From the NCBI RefSeq assembly GCF_034190915.1, contig NW_026947496.1, positions 54,942,501 through 55,006,500 of the forward strand: DNA of 64,000 nucleotides, given 5' to 3'. The translations under genes and the position numbers were made by a program. Below the pieces are notes generated by a model. The model did no database searches, was not told the DNA's origin, and saw only the letters and a list, made by a program, of their open reading frames with translations. Of the stretch, positions 11,840-22,749 are shown in pieces (within the stretch, counting starts at the first letter, position 1; the number at the start of each line of letters is the position of its first letter). The DNA comes from Cavia porcellus. Taxonomy: Eukaryota; Chordata; Mammalia; Rodentia; Caviidae.

Positions 11840-13555
11840 AGCATTTTCATTTCTTTAACAATTTTTTCCACTATATATTTTTGAGTTATTTCCTTAATGG
11901 CTACTCTAGGGCTCACTATATATATCTTACCAAAATCAGCCTCAGGTTCCTATTAACTTAATTCCGGTGAGATATAGAAGTGTTTCTCATATATTTCTCT
12001 ATTTCCTTTTTGGATTATTAATTTTATATGTTGTATGCATAAATGTTACAGACCCAATAGTGTATTGCTATTACATTTTATAATTTTATATTCTTTTTTA
12101 AAAGTAAGAAAGGAAAGGATGGCAAATACAGTATATATTTAAAGCTGTTGTTATATCACACTTCCTTTTTATTATTTCTGGTTTCCTTTGTTTGTCCCTC
12201 TGGATTCAAGTTACCATTTCCTTAGTTCAGTACAGCCTCACTGAAGTACTATTTTTGTACAGTTGTTGGCTATATATATATATACATATATATGTATGTA
12301 TTTATATATGCAATTACTTTCTAACTCAGGTAAGAGAAGAAAGTAGTGGTGTGCATTTATATTGTTTTTATAATTGCATAACTCCATTTGCTGATGCTTT
12401 TGTATGTGCATTCAGGTTATTATCTGGGGGTAAATTACATGTTTTCCTCTGAAGAACTTCCTTTAGTATTTCTTATCAAGTAGGTTTGCTTGCAACAAAT
12501 ACTTTCAACTTCTGTTTATCTAGGAATATCTTTATTTTGTCTCTACTTTTGGAAGATAACTTTGGTGGATGAAAGATTCTTGATCGACAGATTCTTTTTA
12601 GTACTGTACTTTGAACACATTATCCCACCACCTGTGGCCTCCATCGCTTTCCATGGAAAGTCAGCCGTCAATCTTACCAGGGTGGTTCCCTTATAAGTTT
12701 TGGGTCATTTTTCTTTCGCTGCTTTCAAGATTTTCTCCTTATACAGATATGGGAGTACATGAAGCAGGAAGATCACAAACTCAAGCCTAGATGAGGTAAC
12801 TTGGGAACTTAGCAAGAGCTTATCTCAATAAATAAATAAATAAAGCTGAGAATGTAGCTCAGTTCTAGTACCAAATATATAGTTTCTCCTTGGTCTAGAC
12901 TTTCAGTATTTTTATTATGATGTACCTATTTGTGAATCTCTTTATATTTCTCCTGTTTATAGTTTATTGAGCTGACTGAATATGTTAAGATTTTCTTCTC
13001 TTTGATACCCCTATTATGTATATATTTGTGTGTTTAATAATGTTTCACATTTCTCTGAGGGTCTTTTTTTTTCTCATTCTTCTTTCTGTATTTTTAGGTT
13101 GAATAGTCTCTATTGATCTATCTTCCAGTTCACTCATTCTTTCTTCTCGCAATTTGATTCACTGTTGAGCAGAATGAAAAATGAATTTCTTTTGTAATAC
13201 TTTTCAAATCAGTTTTTCTTTCTTTTTTCATAATTTCTATCTTTACCAATATTAGCTACTTGATGTGACATTGTCATCATAACTTTCTTTATATCTTTAA
13301 TTATGATTTCCTTTAATTCTCTGAAAAACATATGTAATGTCCAATTTAACGCTTTTGTTAAAGCTAAGAATTCTGTGGTCTTTTCTCTCACTGCAATACA
13401 GAGGCCATACTTTTGGCTTCTTCACATCTCTTATAATTTTGTTGTTGTTGTTGTTTGTTGAGAAGTGAACACTGTAGGTCAGAATCACAGCAACTCTGTG
13501 CCATTCCTTGGATGTGTAATTGTTAAATGGCTGTGCGTTTATCTAGTACTTGTTT
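11840..13555 (-). mobile_element. Ancient L1 (L1M/HAL1-like) fragment, antisense
   Basis: The plus strand reads as complemented L1: 'tttctgtttatctaggaata', 'ggatgaaagattcttgatcg', 'ctgtggcctccatcg', 'gctttcaagattttctcc', and 'gatctatcttccagttcac' over the ORF1 coiled-coil part. Many stops and indels make it non-functional. A B1-dID is inserted at 12764-12888. The 'tatatatatatacatatata' stretch near 12270 is a local microsatellite. Confidence 0.8.
12764..12888 (+). mobile_element. B1-dID SINE, 5'-truncated, inside the L1
   Basis: Truncated B1 ('caggaagatcacaaactcaa', 'cttagcaagagcttatctca'), an (AATA)n linker, then an ID-like tail 'gctgagaatgtagctcagtt...ctagtacca'. It interrupts the antisense L1, so it is younger. 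Confidence 0.8.
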
Positions 13556-13564
13556 TTATTTTTA

Positions 13565-13640
13565 TTTCCTGGGTACTGAGGATTGAACTTACGACCTGGC
13601 AGTTGACTAGCAGGCACTTGTGCCATGCATTTATTTAATG
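13565..13640 (-). mobile_element. ID SINE, reverse orientation
   Basis: 'cctgggtactgaggattgaa' followed by 'gactagcaggcacttgtgcc' is the complement of the ID tRNA-like body: the B box at left, then the anticodon-arm region. Tail-side sequence is T-rich (13545-13565), as expected for a reversed A tail. Confidence 0.75.
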
Positions 13641-14180
13641 TCTGCCTGTGAAGTCCGTTTTGCTCCACGCAGTGAAACTTGTGAAGTTGTCTCCAAGAGT
13701 CACAGTCTAGGGAATGTCTGTAGTCTCATTCCTTGACAAAGGGTGAATGTACTTCCTTTGATTTTCTTCTTCCTTGACCATAACTAGCTGTGAAGCCCTG
13801 CTAATCACTCTACCTATTTTCAACAATGATGTATAAATTGCATCACAGATTGCTCCAATCAAAATACACTTCCTTTGAAGAAATAGATGCTGAGGTTAGC
13901 GTCTCAGATTTTTTCTGACCTTGGAGGTGCTTCCTAGTTATCTCCCTATTTCTCCCTGGAAAACTTGTTGATCTGTAGTTTGACCACTGTCTTCAAAAAT
14001 CTTTCATCCAAACTATCCTTCACTGCAAACTTCACTGCTTTTTTGAGAATTCTTAGACCTAACCTCCTTCACACTTTGTTGCAATCTGTGTCTTTTCAGA
14101 GACATATGTAGATCTCTGTTCTACGATCTGCTCCTCCCTCAGTGGAAGTCTCTGAGACAAGACCCTGGAGCTAAGAACAG
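13640..14180 (-). mobile_element. Probable continuation of the antisense L1
   Basis: T/C-rich text such as 'cattccttgacaaagggtg', 'aaacttgttgatctgtag' and 'cttcaaaaatctttcatcc' resembles further 5' L1M sequence in antisense. No decisive motif is visible, so the right end is a guess. Confidence 0.4.
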
Positions 14181-14184
14181 AGAC

Positions 14185-14815
14185 AATGGCACACTTTCAT
14201 CTTCATTACATTTGACGCTTGGCACTTGATGGGTGAGGGGCTGTAGTCCTAAGTTACGTTCTCTCTCTTTAGCCTAGAACCGCTCGCCAAATCAGGATGG
14301 TGGTCCCCAGGATCTTCAGTGGCACTGGACCTAAGAAAGGGGTTTGGAACCATGAGTAGGGCTGGAAGAAAGAAGAGAGGCTACACTTGTCAGCCTCATT
14401 TCCCTAAAACCTAGTCTGAGACAGATAGCTGGGACAGGTGGGAAACACTTTCTTCCTGAGGCATTTGGCCTCAGAAGGGGAGCTGGAGGAGAGCAAACCT
14501 GTATATCCTTCTGGAATAAAGATACTACTTTGCTGAGCAAAGGGAGGGAGCAGAGCTTGGTCACTTTCTTACTAAATATTAGTAGCTTTTCTTCAATAGC
14601 AATAAATGTTTCTTCATTTGCTGTGTGCCTTGGGGTCCTTTTCAGTGTACTTTTTAAAAAAATAATTCTCATGAATTTCACCAGGGACAGGTCAGTGGAG
14701 GTTATGGTTATACTAGAAATAGAACCTAGCTGAGTATTTAAATATTAATTTGATCCATAATCCCCCTGGAAGAATGGCAAGAAAAATGAATTTATTTTGA
14801 AGTTTCATCTGAAAG
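14185..14815. other. No gene or recognised repeat
   Basis: Mixed sequence. A minus-strand open frame of about 116 codons at 14331-14681 has no recognisable family and is opposed by a plus-strand frame. Confidence 0.45.
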
Positions 14816-14819
14816 TATG

Positions 14820-14975
14820 TTGTCTATCCTGTTCCTACTCCTTCACAGGCTCTGTAACTTCAGGCAAATTATCTCACCTCCCTTGGCTTTGTATCTCATG
14901 TATATAATGGGGATAGTGGTTCCTTCATTGCAGTGTTGTTGTGAGAAACTGAGGCTGCGTACTCCAAGGGTTTGA
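14820..14975 (+). mobile_element. MIR SINE
   Basis: 'ctctgtaacttcaggcaaat', 'atctcacctcccttggc', 'gtatataatggggatagtgg' and 'agtgttgttgtgagaaactg' follow the MIR core in order. Confidence 0.85.
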
Positions 14976-15090
14976 CCTTTAGTGGGTATCCAGAAAATAA
15001 CATGGTCTGCATGACCACTCAGGAAATTAGAAATATCCAATAACGCATCCAAAGAACTTCTTTTTAATCACGACACTGAGCTGTGCTGGG

Positions 15091-15318
15091 TGTGTTCTGG
15101 TTCAGATATGACTTGGATATGTCAAAGCTTTGTGTGCTGAAATTTAATCTTCACTGGGATGCAGTAAGAGGGTAGAAACCACAGGTGGGTTTAAAAAATG
15201 GAGCACCTATGGTTTAGAAATGGAGCACTGGGAGGTGATTAGGATTAGATAAAATCACCTGGGTAGAACCCTCATGACTGAGTCCTGGTGGTTTATAAGA
15301 GGGAGAGAACAGAACATA
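15091..15318 (+). mobile_element. MaLR-type LTR, 3'-truncated
   Basis: 'tgtgttctggttcagatatg' and 'gacttggatatg', then 'actgggaggtgattaggatt' and 'ccctcatgactgagtcctgg', parallel the first half of MLT1/MST LTRs. Cut off where the mariner-like element begins. Confidence 0.75.
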
Positions 15319-15324
15319 CCTAAA

Positions 15325-15965
15325 AGACAGGATCAAAAATACAGCAAACACTCAGATTGAAAATGCATTGCAGTAAAAGACACACCGCCATGAATCCCCT
15401 TCAGCATTCTCCCTGGTGCTTCCGGCACATTTTCCACATCATTTTTGCCACTTTCGGAAGCAGTCCTAAAAGTCCTCTTTCCATGAGTTTCTTTTTGTGA
15501 CTGTCTCAGTGTGCTAAATTGATCCAAAATGTCTACAGCAACTTTTGTCACATAAAAACATTGACTGTCTTCACCTTATTCTCCAGATCTGGTACGATGT
15601 GACTTCTGGCTCTTCCCCAAAGTCAAAGTTGCCATAAAAGGTAAATGTTTTGATTCAGTTCATGACTTTAAGGCAACCATAACAACACAACTAACAGCAC
15701 TCATGAAAGAGAATTTCCAGGCGGACATGATGGCACATGCTTCAAATCCTGGCACTCGGGAGGCTGAGGCAGGAGGATTGCTCTATGTTTAAGGCAGCCT
15801 GAGCTATGAAGTGAATTTAAGTCCATCCAGCCTGAACTCCATAGTGAAACCTGTCTCAGAAAGAAAGAAAGAAAAAGATTTCCAGAACTGCTTCAGAAAG
15901 TGAAAAGGTAAGAAGTGGTATTTTGATGTGGATTAATGACAATGTGTCTTTTATAGTAATAATGT
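15325..15965 (+). pseudogene. Mariner-like transposon copy A, degraded transposase
   Basis: At 15580-15640 the plus strand encodes SPDLVRCDFWLFPKVK, which matches the mariner transposase 'YSPDLAPCDFxLFPKLK' block (family knowledge). Downstream codons resemble the 'DFQNCFRKW' segment, split by a B1 at 15721-15874. The 5' half has no coding continuity and the terminal inverted repeats were not confirmed. Related copies lie at 22750-23160 and 52680-53060. Confidence 0.75.
15721..15874 (+). mobile_element. B1 SINE inserted in mariner-like copy A
   Basis: B1 motifs are 'gcggacatgatggcacatgc', 'actcgggaggctgaggcagg' and 'gaaacctgtctcagaaag', with an A/G tail. Flanking copies 'agaatttccag' (15710-15720) and 'aagatttccag' (15875-15885) are an imperfect target-site duplication. 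This shows it inserted after the transposon had. Confidence 0.9.
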
Positions 15966-16074
15966 TTCTAATTTAAGTCGTCACCATACATTTTGGTCAC
16001 ACTTTGTATACATGTTTGCTCCCTGTCTCTCTCCATAGGATCTTGCCCTGGTTTGGTCCTCTGCAACAAGGAGA

Positions 16075-16180
16075 CACACTTGCCCTCCCAGAACTGGAAG
16101 CCAGAATAAACCTCTTTTCTTTCCATCTCTCCAGGCCTGTGGTCCTGTGTCATTAGCAATAGAAAATAGATGCATATGGG
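16075..16180 (+). mobile_element. MaLR-type LTR 3' end
   Basis: 'ccagaataaacctcttttct' carries the AATAAA signal and resembles the polyadenylation end of MaLR LTRs. The rest of the LTR is not visible. Confidence 0.5.
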
Positions 16181-16184
16181 ATGT

Positions 16185-16615
16185 ATGACATTCTTCCAGT
16201 CACACACACGCACACACTCACACCCCTACAACTCTTCCAAAGGGAAAGAGAAAAACAACAGCTGATTTTCCTCCTATGTTAAAGACTCTAGTTTATCAAT
16301 TTAACATACCCATGGGATGTCCTCCCACACTGGAAGGAAACTGTTGCAAAACAGAGGATGGCAGTGCCTCAGCTCCCTCGACAGCTTACCAACACAGTGA
16401 GGGCCGCACAGGAGCCAGGGCTACAAAGCAGTGCCAGCGGGAGCGGGTCTTTAGCAGCAGCTCTGACTGCAGAGCACAGAAGGACCACAGGAATTCTGCT
16501 AAAATACAGCTGCTGATCGCGTTCCTCTTTCCCTCACAGATCGCTTGTGGAGCTCGATGGTTAGCTCTGTGCTCCGGGGATCCTGAAGCAGGTGAATTGC
16601 TGCTCTGAGGACTCA
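16185..16615. other. No gene or recognised repeat
   Basis: Contains a short CA-rich patch at about 16200-16225. Otherwise unique-looking sequence with overlapping frames on both strands (16276-16616) and no family match. Confidence 0.45.
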
Positions 16616-16619
16616 TCTT

Positions 16620-17357
16620 TCAAAGTGGATTCTTCCTGAACAGAATCACAAAAGGTCCATCCTCATATCCTGCCCAAAAGGTCATCATGGACCCTTGGAG
16701 CACATCAGCTCTGAATTCAAAGCCCCTTTCCGGAGACTCTGAGAGGGCACTGAGAGTTCTTTTCCCCGACCAGAAACCCTTCCCTTCTCCTTGTGGTGGG
16801 CCAGTCCTCAGCTTGCTGGGCTCTGCTTCCCTCTTTTGGGCTCTGTGTATGGAAAGAGCTCTCTGGGGTTGTGTCTCCCAAATCCTGGGACTTTGGAGGA
16901 GTCCCTGTGTCCACTTGGAGGTCTTGGTGGGAAACAGGCAGGAGGAAAGGAGATGCCAATGAGTCTGTCTGTTCCTAGGTACCCTGCCCATTCTGCAGAA
17001 AACATTTTCCACATGCCAGTCCCCGCAGACAGCCAAGCATAGCCCCTGCCTTCTGGGCCGCCCTGGCCACTGGATTCTGACAACCTGCTTCTGCCTGAGT
17101 CCATCCCCTTGTCCCACATGTATTCCTTGTGGAATATGTGAAGAGATTTGTACCTTTCTGTTTAGACTCTGATTGAGGTAGCAGGTATGGCGAAGGCGGT
17201 AGAGATTTTGTGTCTGGAGGGTATAATATAGGGAAGAAGAGAAGACAGCTAGTGGTCTACACCATAAAGCCTTCACTAGCCAGCCTTCCACTGTCCACCT
17301 CCAAGAAATAGGGCAGAGCCATCGCAGCAGAGGGCCAAAAACAAAGGAGAGGATCAA
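16620..17357 (-). other. 245-codon open frame, probably not a gene
   Basis: The longest open frame in the window. It opens at TTG, not ATG; the first in-frame ATG comes near codon 121. The product is rich in W, R, P and Q, with no domain, repeat, signal peptide or family that I recognise. Other frames of 60-100 codons overlap it on both strands. The DNA looks single-copy. It could be chance openness or an exon of an unknown transcript; I favour chance. Confidence 0.2.
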
Positions 17358-17374
17358 ATTTACATCTCTGGCCC

Positions 17375-17718
17375 AAACCTAATTACTAATTTGATAGGAT
17401 TAAAAGGTGAGGCCTAAATGGTTGCACCAAGAGGTCAGAACCCATCTGGCTAGAATTAGGACCCTTATAAAAGGGCTTGAGGGAGAGTTTCATCCCTTTT
17501 CTCCTCCAGTCATGTGAGAACACAGCACTGGTCCCCTCCAGAGGAAGCAACATTCAAGGTGCCATTTTGGAAACAAAGTCCAGGCCCTCATGAGACTCTG
17601 AACCTGCCAATACCTTGGTAGGACCTTGATAGCCTCCAGAACTCTCAAAAGTAAAATATATTATTTATAAACTCCCTGGCCTCAGATTTGTTTTGGCAGA
17701 ACAAATGGACTAAAACAG
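17375..17718 (+). mobile_element. MLT1-type MaLR LTR
   Basis: 'attaaaaggtgaggcctaaa', 'gaattaggacccttataaaa', 'gagaacacagcactggtc', 'agcctccagaactctc' and 'ttttggcagaacaaatggac' are MLT1 blocks in sense order. It is close to complete except at the 5' edge. Confidence 0.75.
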
Positions 17719-17744
17719 AAGCAAATACATCTGAACATTATTAC

Positions 17745-17970
17745 ACTGATGGCTTTGCCCAGTGACCAAGGTTTCCTAACCTTGTCATTCTTGACATTTT
17801 TGATGTGAGAGGCTGACCTGTGCATCACAGGGTGCTGAGTGATATTCCTGGACTCATTCATTTCAATAGCATATCACTATGACACCAGAAGTGTCTTCAG
17901 ACATTTCCAAACATTTCCTAGGAGACAAAACCACCCCTCTACACAAACACTCACACTACTGGTGAGATTC
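17745..17970 (+). mobile_element. hAT-Charlie DNA transposon (MER20-like)
   Basis: 'ttcctaaccttgtcattctt', 'gacatttttgatg', 'ctgacctgtgcatcacaggg', 'gtcttcagacatttcc' and 'ccaaacatttcctagg' reproduce the ~220-bp element with these blocks in order. I name it MER20-like from memory. Confidence 0.75.
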
Positions 17971-18245
17971 ACAGCCCTACACTTAAGTGCAGAATTCATG
18001 GCCCTGTAGCAATTCTCCTGCTGCATTAGACCAGGTGAGGTCAACTTAGACAAGGAGCATGTAATTATTGCCATACACTCTAAGAAAGCCACTAATATGA
18101 GGCTAAGTGCTTCAGAAGTACAAAGCTCCAACAGATCCACCTGCCATGTTCTTTATCCTCTGCTTTGCTCCCCTCATTAATCAAGTGAAGTCAGATAAAA
18201 GCAATTGCTTTCAGAAGGGTAGAACAAGGAGGAAAGAAGGAAGGA

Positions 18246-18612
18246 TGTTATGGTCTCGAGTCTGGATATCCCCCAAAGCCTTGTGTAGTCAAGGAGGCAG
18301 GCTTCTAGGCTTTGTGAATGACTCGTGCTCCAATGCTGGGATTAGGGGGGCACCCAAGTGGATGTGGCCTACACACAATGTACGGGACATAAAGAATCTT
18401 CTCTCCATGCTCCTCCACTTTTTCTCTTGTTGCTAGTACTGTTTGCTGCTGTCATGAGCTGTTGGCCTCTGCCATGTACCACTCTGCCTTGAAGCCAGCC
18501 AGCTGATTATGGACTGAAACCTCTATGAACTGTAAGCTAAATGAACCTCTCCTTCCTTCATTTTGGGTGTCAAGTATTTTGTCTCAGCAGTGAAAGAAAA
18601 GTAACCAGCACA
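18246..18612 (+). mobile_element. MaLR-type solo LTR (rodent ORR1/MT-like)
   Basis: It starts 'tgttatggtctcgagtctgg' and holds 'ccagctgattatggactgaa', 'gtaagctaaatgaacctctc' and 'ggtgtcaagtattttgtctc', ending 'gtaaccagcaca'. It is a nearly full-length LTR in sense orientation, same class as the reversed LTRs at 3146, 4358 and 39451. Confidence 0.85.
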
Positions 18613-18711
18613 GAGGTTCCAGCTTCATGAGTTTGCTAGCAGCACTGGCCCTTTACATAAGCGCTTCAGAGTTTGGGGATATAATCCTCTGCTTGAGGAT
18701 ACAAGGTCATA

Positions 18712-18880
18712 GACTAGAACCCATAGGTTCAAAACCTAGCTCTGGCCTTTACATCTGTATAAACTGGACAGATTATTTTACCTTTCTGATGCAACTTGCC
18801 TATTTGTCAAATGACAATAACTCCTTACATACTGATACTTTCTAGAGAATTAAACGAATGACTATAAAATGCAAAAAATG
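18712..18880 (+). mobile_element. MIR SINE
   Basis: 'ggttcaaaacctagctctgg', 'tgtataaactggacagatta', 'ttacctttctgatgc' and 'tttgtcaaatgacaataact' follow MIR from the tRNA-like part to the core end. Confidence 0.8.
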
Positions 18881-19224
18881 CACTCGCTAGATTAGAATTT
18901 GGCCAACAGTGGGTCATGCTCAAGTCTGTTCACCTAAGGTTGCCAGATTTAACAGGTGCAATATCTGATCTGGCCACTCTACCTACTGGTCAACCGCTCT
19001 ATGAATGAAGTTTAACTGGCACCGCCATGCCTGCTCATTTCCATGGCATCTACACAAGGCAGAATGGCATAGGGGGGCCCTCAAGCCTCAGTTCTTTCCC
19101 TTCTCATTCCTCACAGGACTCCTTGGCACTGGGTGGTGGGCAATGTCTATAAGGGCAACTGTAACAGTCATGGGGTGCCATTGGAAGAGGCCCAGTGGTT
19201 ATTACAAGGGTTCTGGACACAGTC

Positions 19225-19345
19225 AGATTTTCCCAAGTCAAACTCTGTCTCCTATGGAGCATCAGCCCAGTCATTTAACTGCATGTGCCTCAGTTTCTTC
19301 CTCTTTGAAATGCAAATACATCGGCACTGTTACTGGAATCAGAGT
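19225..19345 (+). mobile_element. MIR SINE fragment
   Basis: 'cagtcatttaactgcatgtg', 'cctcagtttcttcctc' and 'tgaaatgcaaatacatcgg' are the MIR core. A 194-codon plus-strand frame (19005-19589) runs through it, which argues that the frame is chance. Confidence 0.75.
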
Positions 19346-19599
19346 GTGCTCAGGGAGGCTGGTGGTCGGGTGTGACCAGGCACCCAGAGAATCTTCTCAT
19401 GGAGTCCTTGCAGAAAAACATGCAACAAGCAATCATGTAGAAAATGAAGACCACAGTTCTTGGAGTCTGGGGGTGACTTGGAGATCCTGCTGTCATTCTA
19501 AAAGGACCAGAGCTGCCATCATATCATACTATTGCTTCTCTTCCTATAACAAGCAAGCTTACCCTTCCCAGCACTGCTGTGAGCACTGAGACAGGAGTG

Positions 19600-20580
19600 G
19601 GAATGGTCCAGCCACAGTCAGTGCTTTGTTCCCCACGCCCTTACCCTTTCTCTTTCCTGCTGCCCATCTACATCCGGGTCCTGACCCTGGCCAGCCCTGG
19701 CTGGTCATCCCACTCATGATGCAGCACAGACTCCCGGTGCCAAGCCCTGCTGTGCTCCTCTCCCCCAGGGTTTCTCATTTTCTGCCTCCCTTTATAACAG
19801 CACTGTTTCATTCAGTAACCGTGTCTCCTCCCCGCTGCCCCCTATCACATCTCAGCTCCCCAAATCTTGCAAAGCCTACAGAAATCAGAGGGGGGACAGC
19901 TACTCATTCCTGTACCTTGGCTGCCTTCCTGGGATCTGGCCGAGGATCTTGGGCATCTGAGGTCCTGGCAGAATCCCACAGAAGATTAGTGTGCTAATGG
20001 CCCCATAAAAATGACATTTATGGGGAGGGCTTTATTTCACTTTACCTCAGCTCCCCTCTTTTAATGAGGCTGGCTCCATCACTGGAAGTCTCAGGAGGTG
20101 GACAAACTGTGGTTTCAAGTTCCAGGCTCTGGTTGTGAGAGCTTAGAAAGGACTTTTGTTCCCAGTGAGGGTGATTGCAGAGCAGGGCACAAGTGCCAAG
20201 GAGGACTGTGGGTTGGGGGCTCTGTGGGGACTAAATCTTTCACCAAAGTTCCCCACGTCCTCCCCAAAGTCCAAGGTGCTTCTCAAGGGGAAAGTCTTGA
20301 AAATCCAGAAGCATTAGTGAGTCTCCCAGGCTCGGGACCAGCCCTCACCAACCACCCATCCTGTGACCAGTAGGCGTTCATTCTCAACCACAGACCAACC
20401 CGGCTCTCGCTGGCTTTGGCTTGTGGCCTCAAAGCAGCCAGTCCAACCAGGAAATGGAGCTAAGTTCTGCCAACACAAGCCTCCTGGCCATGCTGTCCAC
20501 CTTCCCCTCTTCACTGCTCAACCCGCAAGCTGCTTGCTCTTCTCTCTGCCATATTTCTAGCGTAGGTCCTCAGCTCGGAC
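19600..20580. other. No gene; GC-richer single-copy-like DNA
   Basis: C/T-rich sequence around 19620-19900 may include an old L2 piece ('cagcactgtttcattcagta'). I see no splice-flanked frame or recognised repeat with confidence. Confidence 0.4.
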
Positions 20581-20584
20581 ACCA

Positions 20585-20720
20585 GCAATGTCTGGGTGCA
20601 AGTCCTACCCTTGCCACCTTCTAGTTGCCCACTGAAATTTCATCTTCCTCTCTGGGTCTCATTCTGTTCAACTTTAAAATGGGGCGAACGTGCAGACAAC
20701 ACTGGTGCCATGGGGTGCTA
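20585..20720 (+). mobile_element. MIR SINE
   Basis: 'gtgcaagtcctacccttgcc', 'tctagttgcccactgaaat', 'tctctgggtctcattctg' and 'ttaaaatggggcgaa' match MIR in order, with the usual 'aaaatgggg' end of the core. Confidence 0.75.
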
Positions 20721-20724
20721 AGAC

Positions 20725-22495
20725 TAAAAAGGAACTTCATGGTAAACAGAAACTGCTTCATTACAACAAAGTGAGATGGTTCAAAGCAACCTTGACTTTG
20801 GATGTACTCCCGGGTGCACACCAGGAGTGAAGTCTTGGTAAGTAGCAGTACATGTCCCCCTTTCCCTCCTCTTGGCCTCTTCCTTAGAACCCTAACAGCC
20901 ACCAGCTGAGCACATACTCTGCACAGAGTGCTGAGAGCCCAGACCAAGCCAGACCCCATACCTGTCCCCAGGGCCTTAGCAATAGCAAGGTACAGACAGC
21001 AGTGCTCCAACCACTCACAGTAGAAGATGCTGATGAAAGGGCCAGGGAGCTGCTTCTCTGAAGCCCTGGGCCTGACTCCTCTGAGGGCCAGAACAGGACC
21101 TCCCCTCAAGGACCCTGTGTCAGAAGCCCTGAGGTCATCCCACTACGTGGCTTCCTCTATACGGGAGGAAAACCAACCCACCCCTCAGCAGAGTGTCCTG
21201 GGCAGAGGTGCTGAGGACAGAGCCCAGCTTCTCCCAGCGGTAACCCTTCTCCCTGCACCAATACCGTGCATCCTGAAATCACCTTTCCACCCACACTTGC
21301 ACCCATGCCTTCACTCCAGGATTGGGGCCTGTGATCTCACCTCAAGGAGGGGCCATGTGGGGCTGATGTCAGCAGCCAACCCTTGATGTCAGCTCCTTTG
21401 GGGTTACCTCACAGGAGAGACATGACCTAAGGTCATGCCTTGCCCAAAGCAGCCCACTCTCGGGTACCAAGAGAGGCAAGGCCAGAAAGGGCAGGCCAGC
21501 CTAGCCCAGGATGGCCGTGGTGACAGGCAACACCTGCTCCCTGCTCCCAGCAGGCCCGAGGATTTGTGGGACCTGACTTTACCCTCTGCTAATTCCTGTC
21601 CTCTCTCACAGGACCAGCACCCCAGTTCCATCTCAGAGCTGGCTTCTGATGCACCCCGTCTGTAGCACCCTGAAAGCCAAGCTTGCATCTCCACTTTCAC
21701 CAGGACGTGGGGGAGGAAAAGAAGGAATAGCAGCCATCAAAACCCCCAGCTGGCGAGGGCTTGGATGTCTGTCAGGAGCGGACCCCAGAGGCCCAGAAGA
21801 GGAACTGACATGGGTCCTGCACCACAGTGCCAGGCAGGAAGCAGAGGCTGTGAGAGCGAGCAGAGAGAAATGTGAAGGCCACTGCTGTGAGACAGCACAC
21901 AGGTTCCACAGCTTTCTGTCCTCAGCAAAGGGAGAACTAGGAAAGAGGGAGAGCCACCAATTTGCCAGGTCTTTTAGTGCAAGGTCCCTATCCTCTGCAG
22001 ACCTGTGGCTGAGGGCAGAGAGCGGGGAAGGTGTGTAGAACTCTTCCATCTGAGCCACCGGTCCAGCCTCCCTCTCTCTGTCCAGAGACTGGGGTTCTTC
22101 CAAGCCTGTGTGTGTGGTTCCGCCAAATCCCATCAGGCATGGTCTCTAGGAGCAAGTTCTATCCTGGCCTCAGCCGAAATCCCTCAAGGGGCCCCCAGCA
22201 GAGAATCAGCCTCAGCACAATTCACCCCATCAAGGTCACTGCCTGTGAAGAAAATGACAGGCTCCATGTCACAGCTGTGGGAGAGACAGTGAGATGCTGT
22301 CTGCCTGGGGAACTCCAGAATCTTCTTGTGAACAGACATGGACCCAAATAGCTACCAAGCAAAGCAATGAGTAATAAGTGAATGAAAATAGTCTTTGAAG
22401 AAGAAATGCCTGTGGGAAACATCTTTAGCTGGAGTGGTCGAGAAGCTTCCAGAAGGAGGAGGTATGGGAGCCAAGGCTTCAGAGACCAAAGCGCT
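20725..22495. other. ~1.8 kb without recognised repeats
   Basis: GC-richer, apparently single-copy DNA. Open frames of 95-166 codons occur on both strands (for example 21633-22133 minus and 21649-22038 plus) and largely face each other, as expected in GC-rich non-coding DNA. It holds an inverted AGGTCA pair at 21421-21437. I cannot exclude small exons. Confidence 0.45.
21421..21437. promoter_or_regulatory. Perfect palindrome with everted AGGTCA half-sites
   Basis: 'catgacctaaggtcatg' has 8-bp perfect arms around one base and reads TGACCT-n-AGGTCA, two nuclear-receptor half-sites back to back. A one-base everted spacing is not a classic receptor element, so function is speculative. Confidence 0.25.
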
Positions 22496-22499
22496 AAGC

Positions 22500-22748
22500 A
22501 GGGCTGTCCAAGAGACACATTATTTAAACTCTAATGAGAGCCACATGTAGAACTCTATTTTTTTTTAGTAGCCACACTAAACAGAGTAAAAGGAATAGAT
22601 GAAATTAGTTTTAATGGTATTACTTATTTGGGCCCTAAATGATTTGAAAGAGTTTAATGCTGCAATAGTAAAAATTAATTAATTTACTATTTTAAAATCT
22701 TGTTTTCAGATTAAGTTTAAAAATCTGGTGTATATTTTACACTCACAA
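22500..22748 (+). mobile_element. Old DNA transposon, 5' part of an interrupted copy
   Basis: 'agggctgtccaagagacaca', 'gagagccacatgtag', 'ttagtagccacactaaac' and 'agtaaaaggaatagatgaaa' match the common mammalian element containing 'gccacatgtggctagtggct'. Its 3' part resumes at about 23645. A second copy is at 60485-60745. The family name is not recalled with certainty. Confidence 0.65.
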
Positions 22749-22749
22749 G

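Noticed and set aside
19005..19589. 194-codon plus-strand open frame with an ATG start
   Set aside because: It runs through a MIR core at 19225-19345 and has no recognised domain, so it is unlikely to be a gene.
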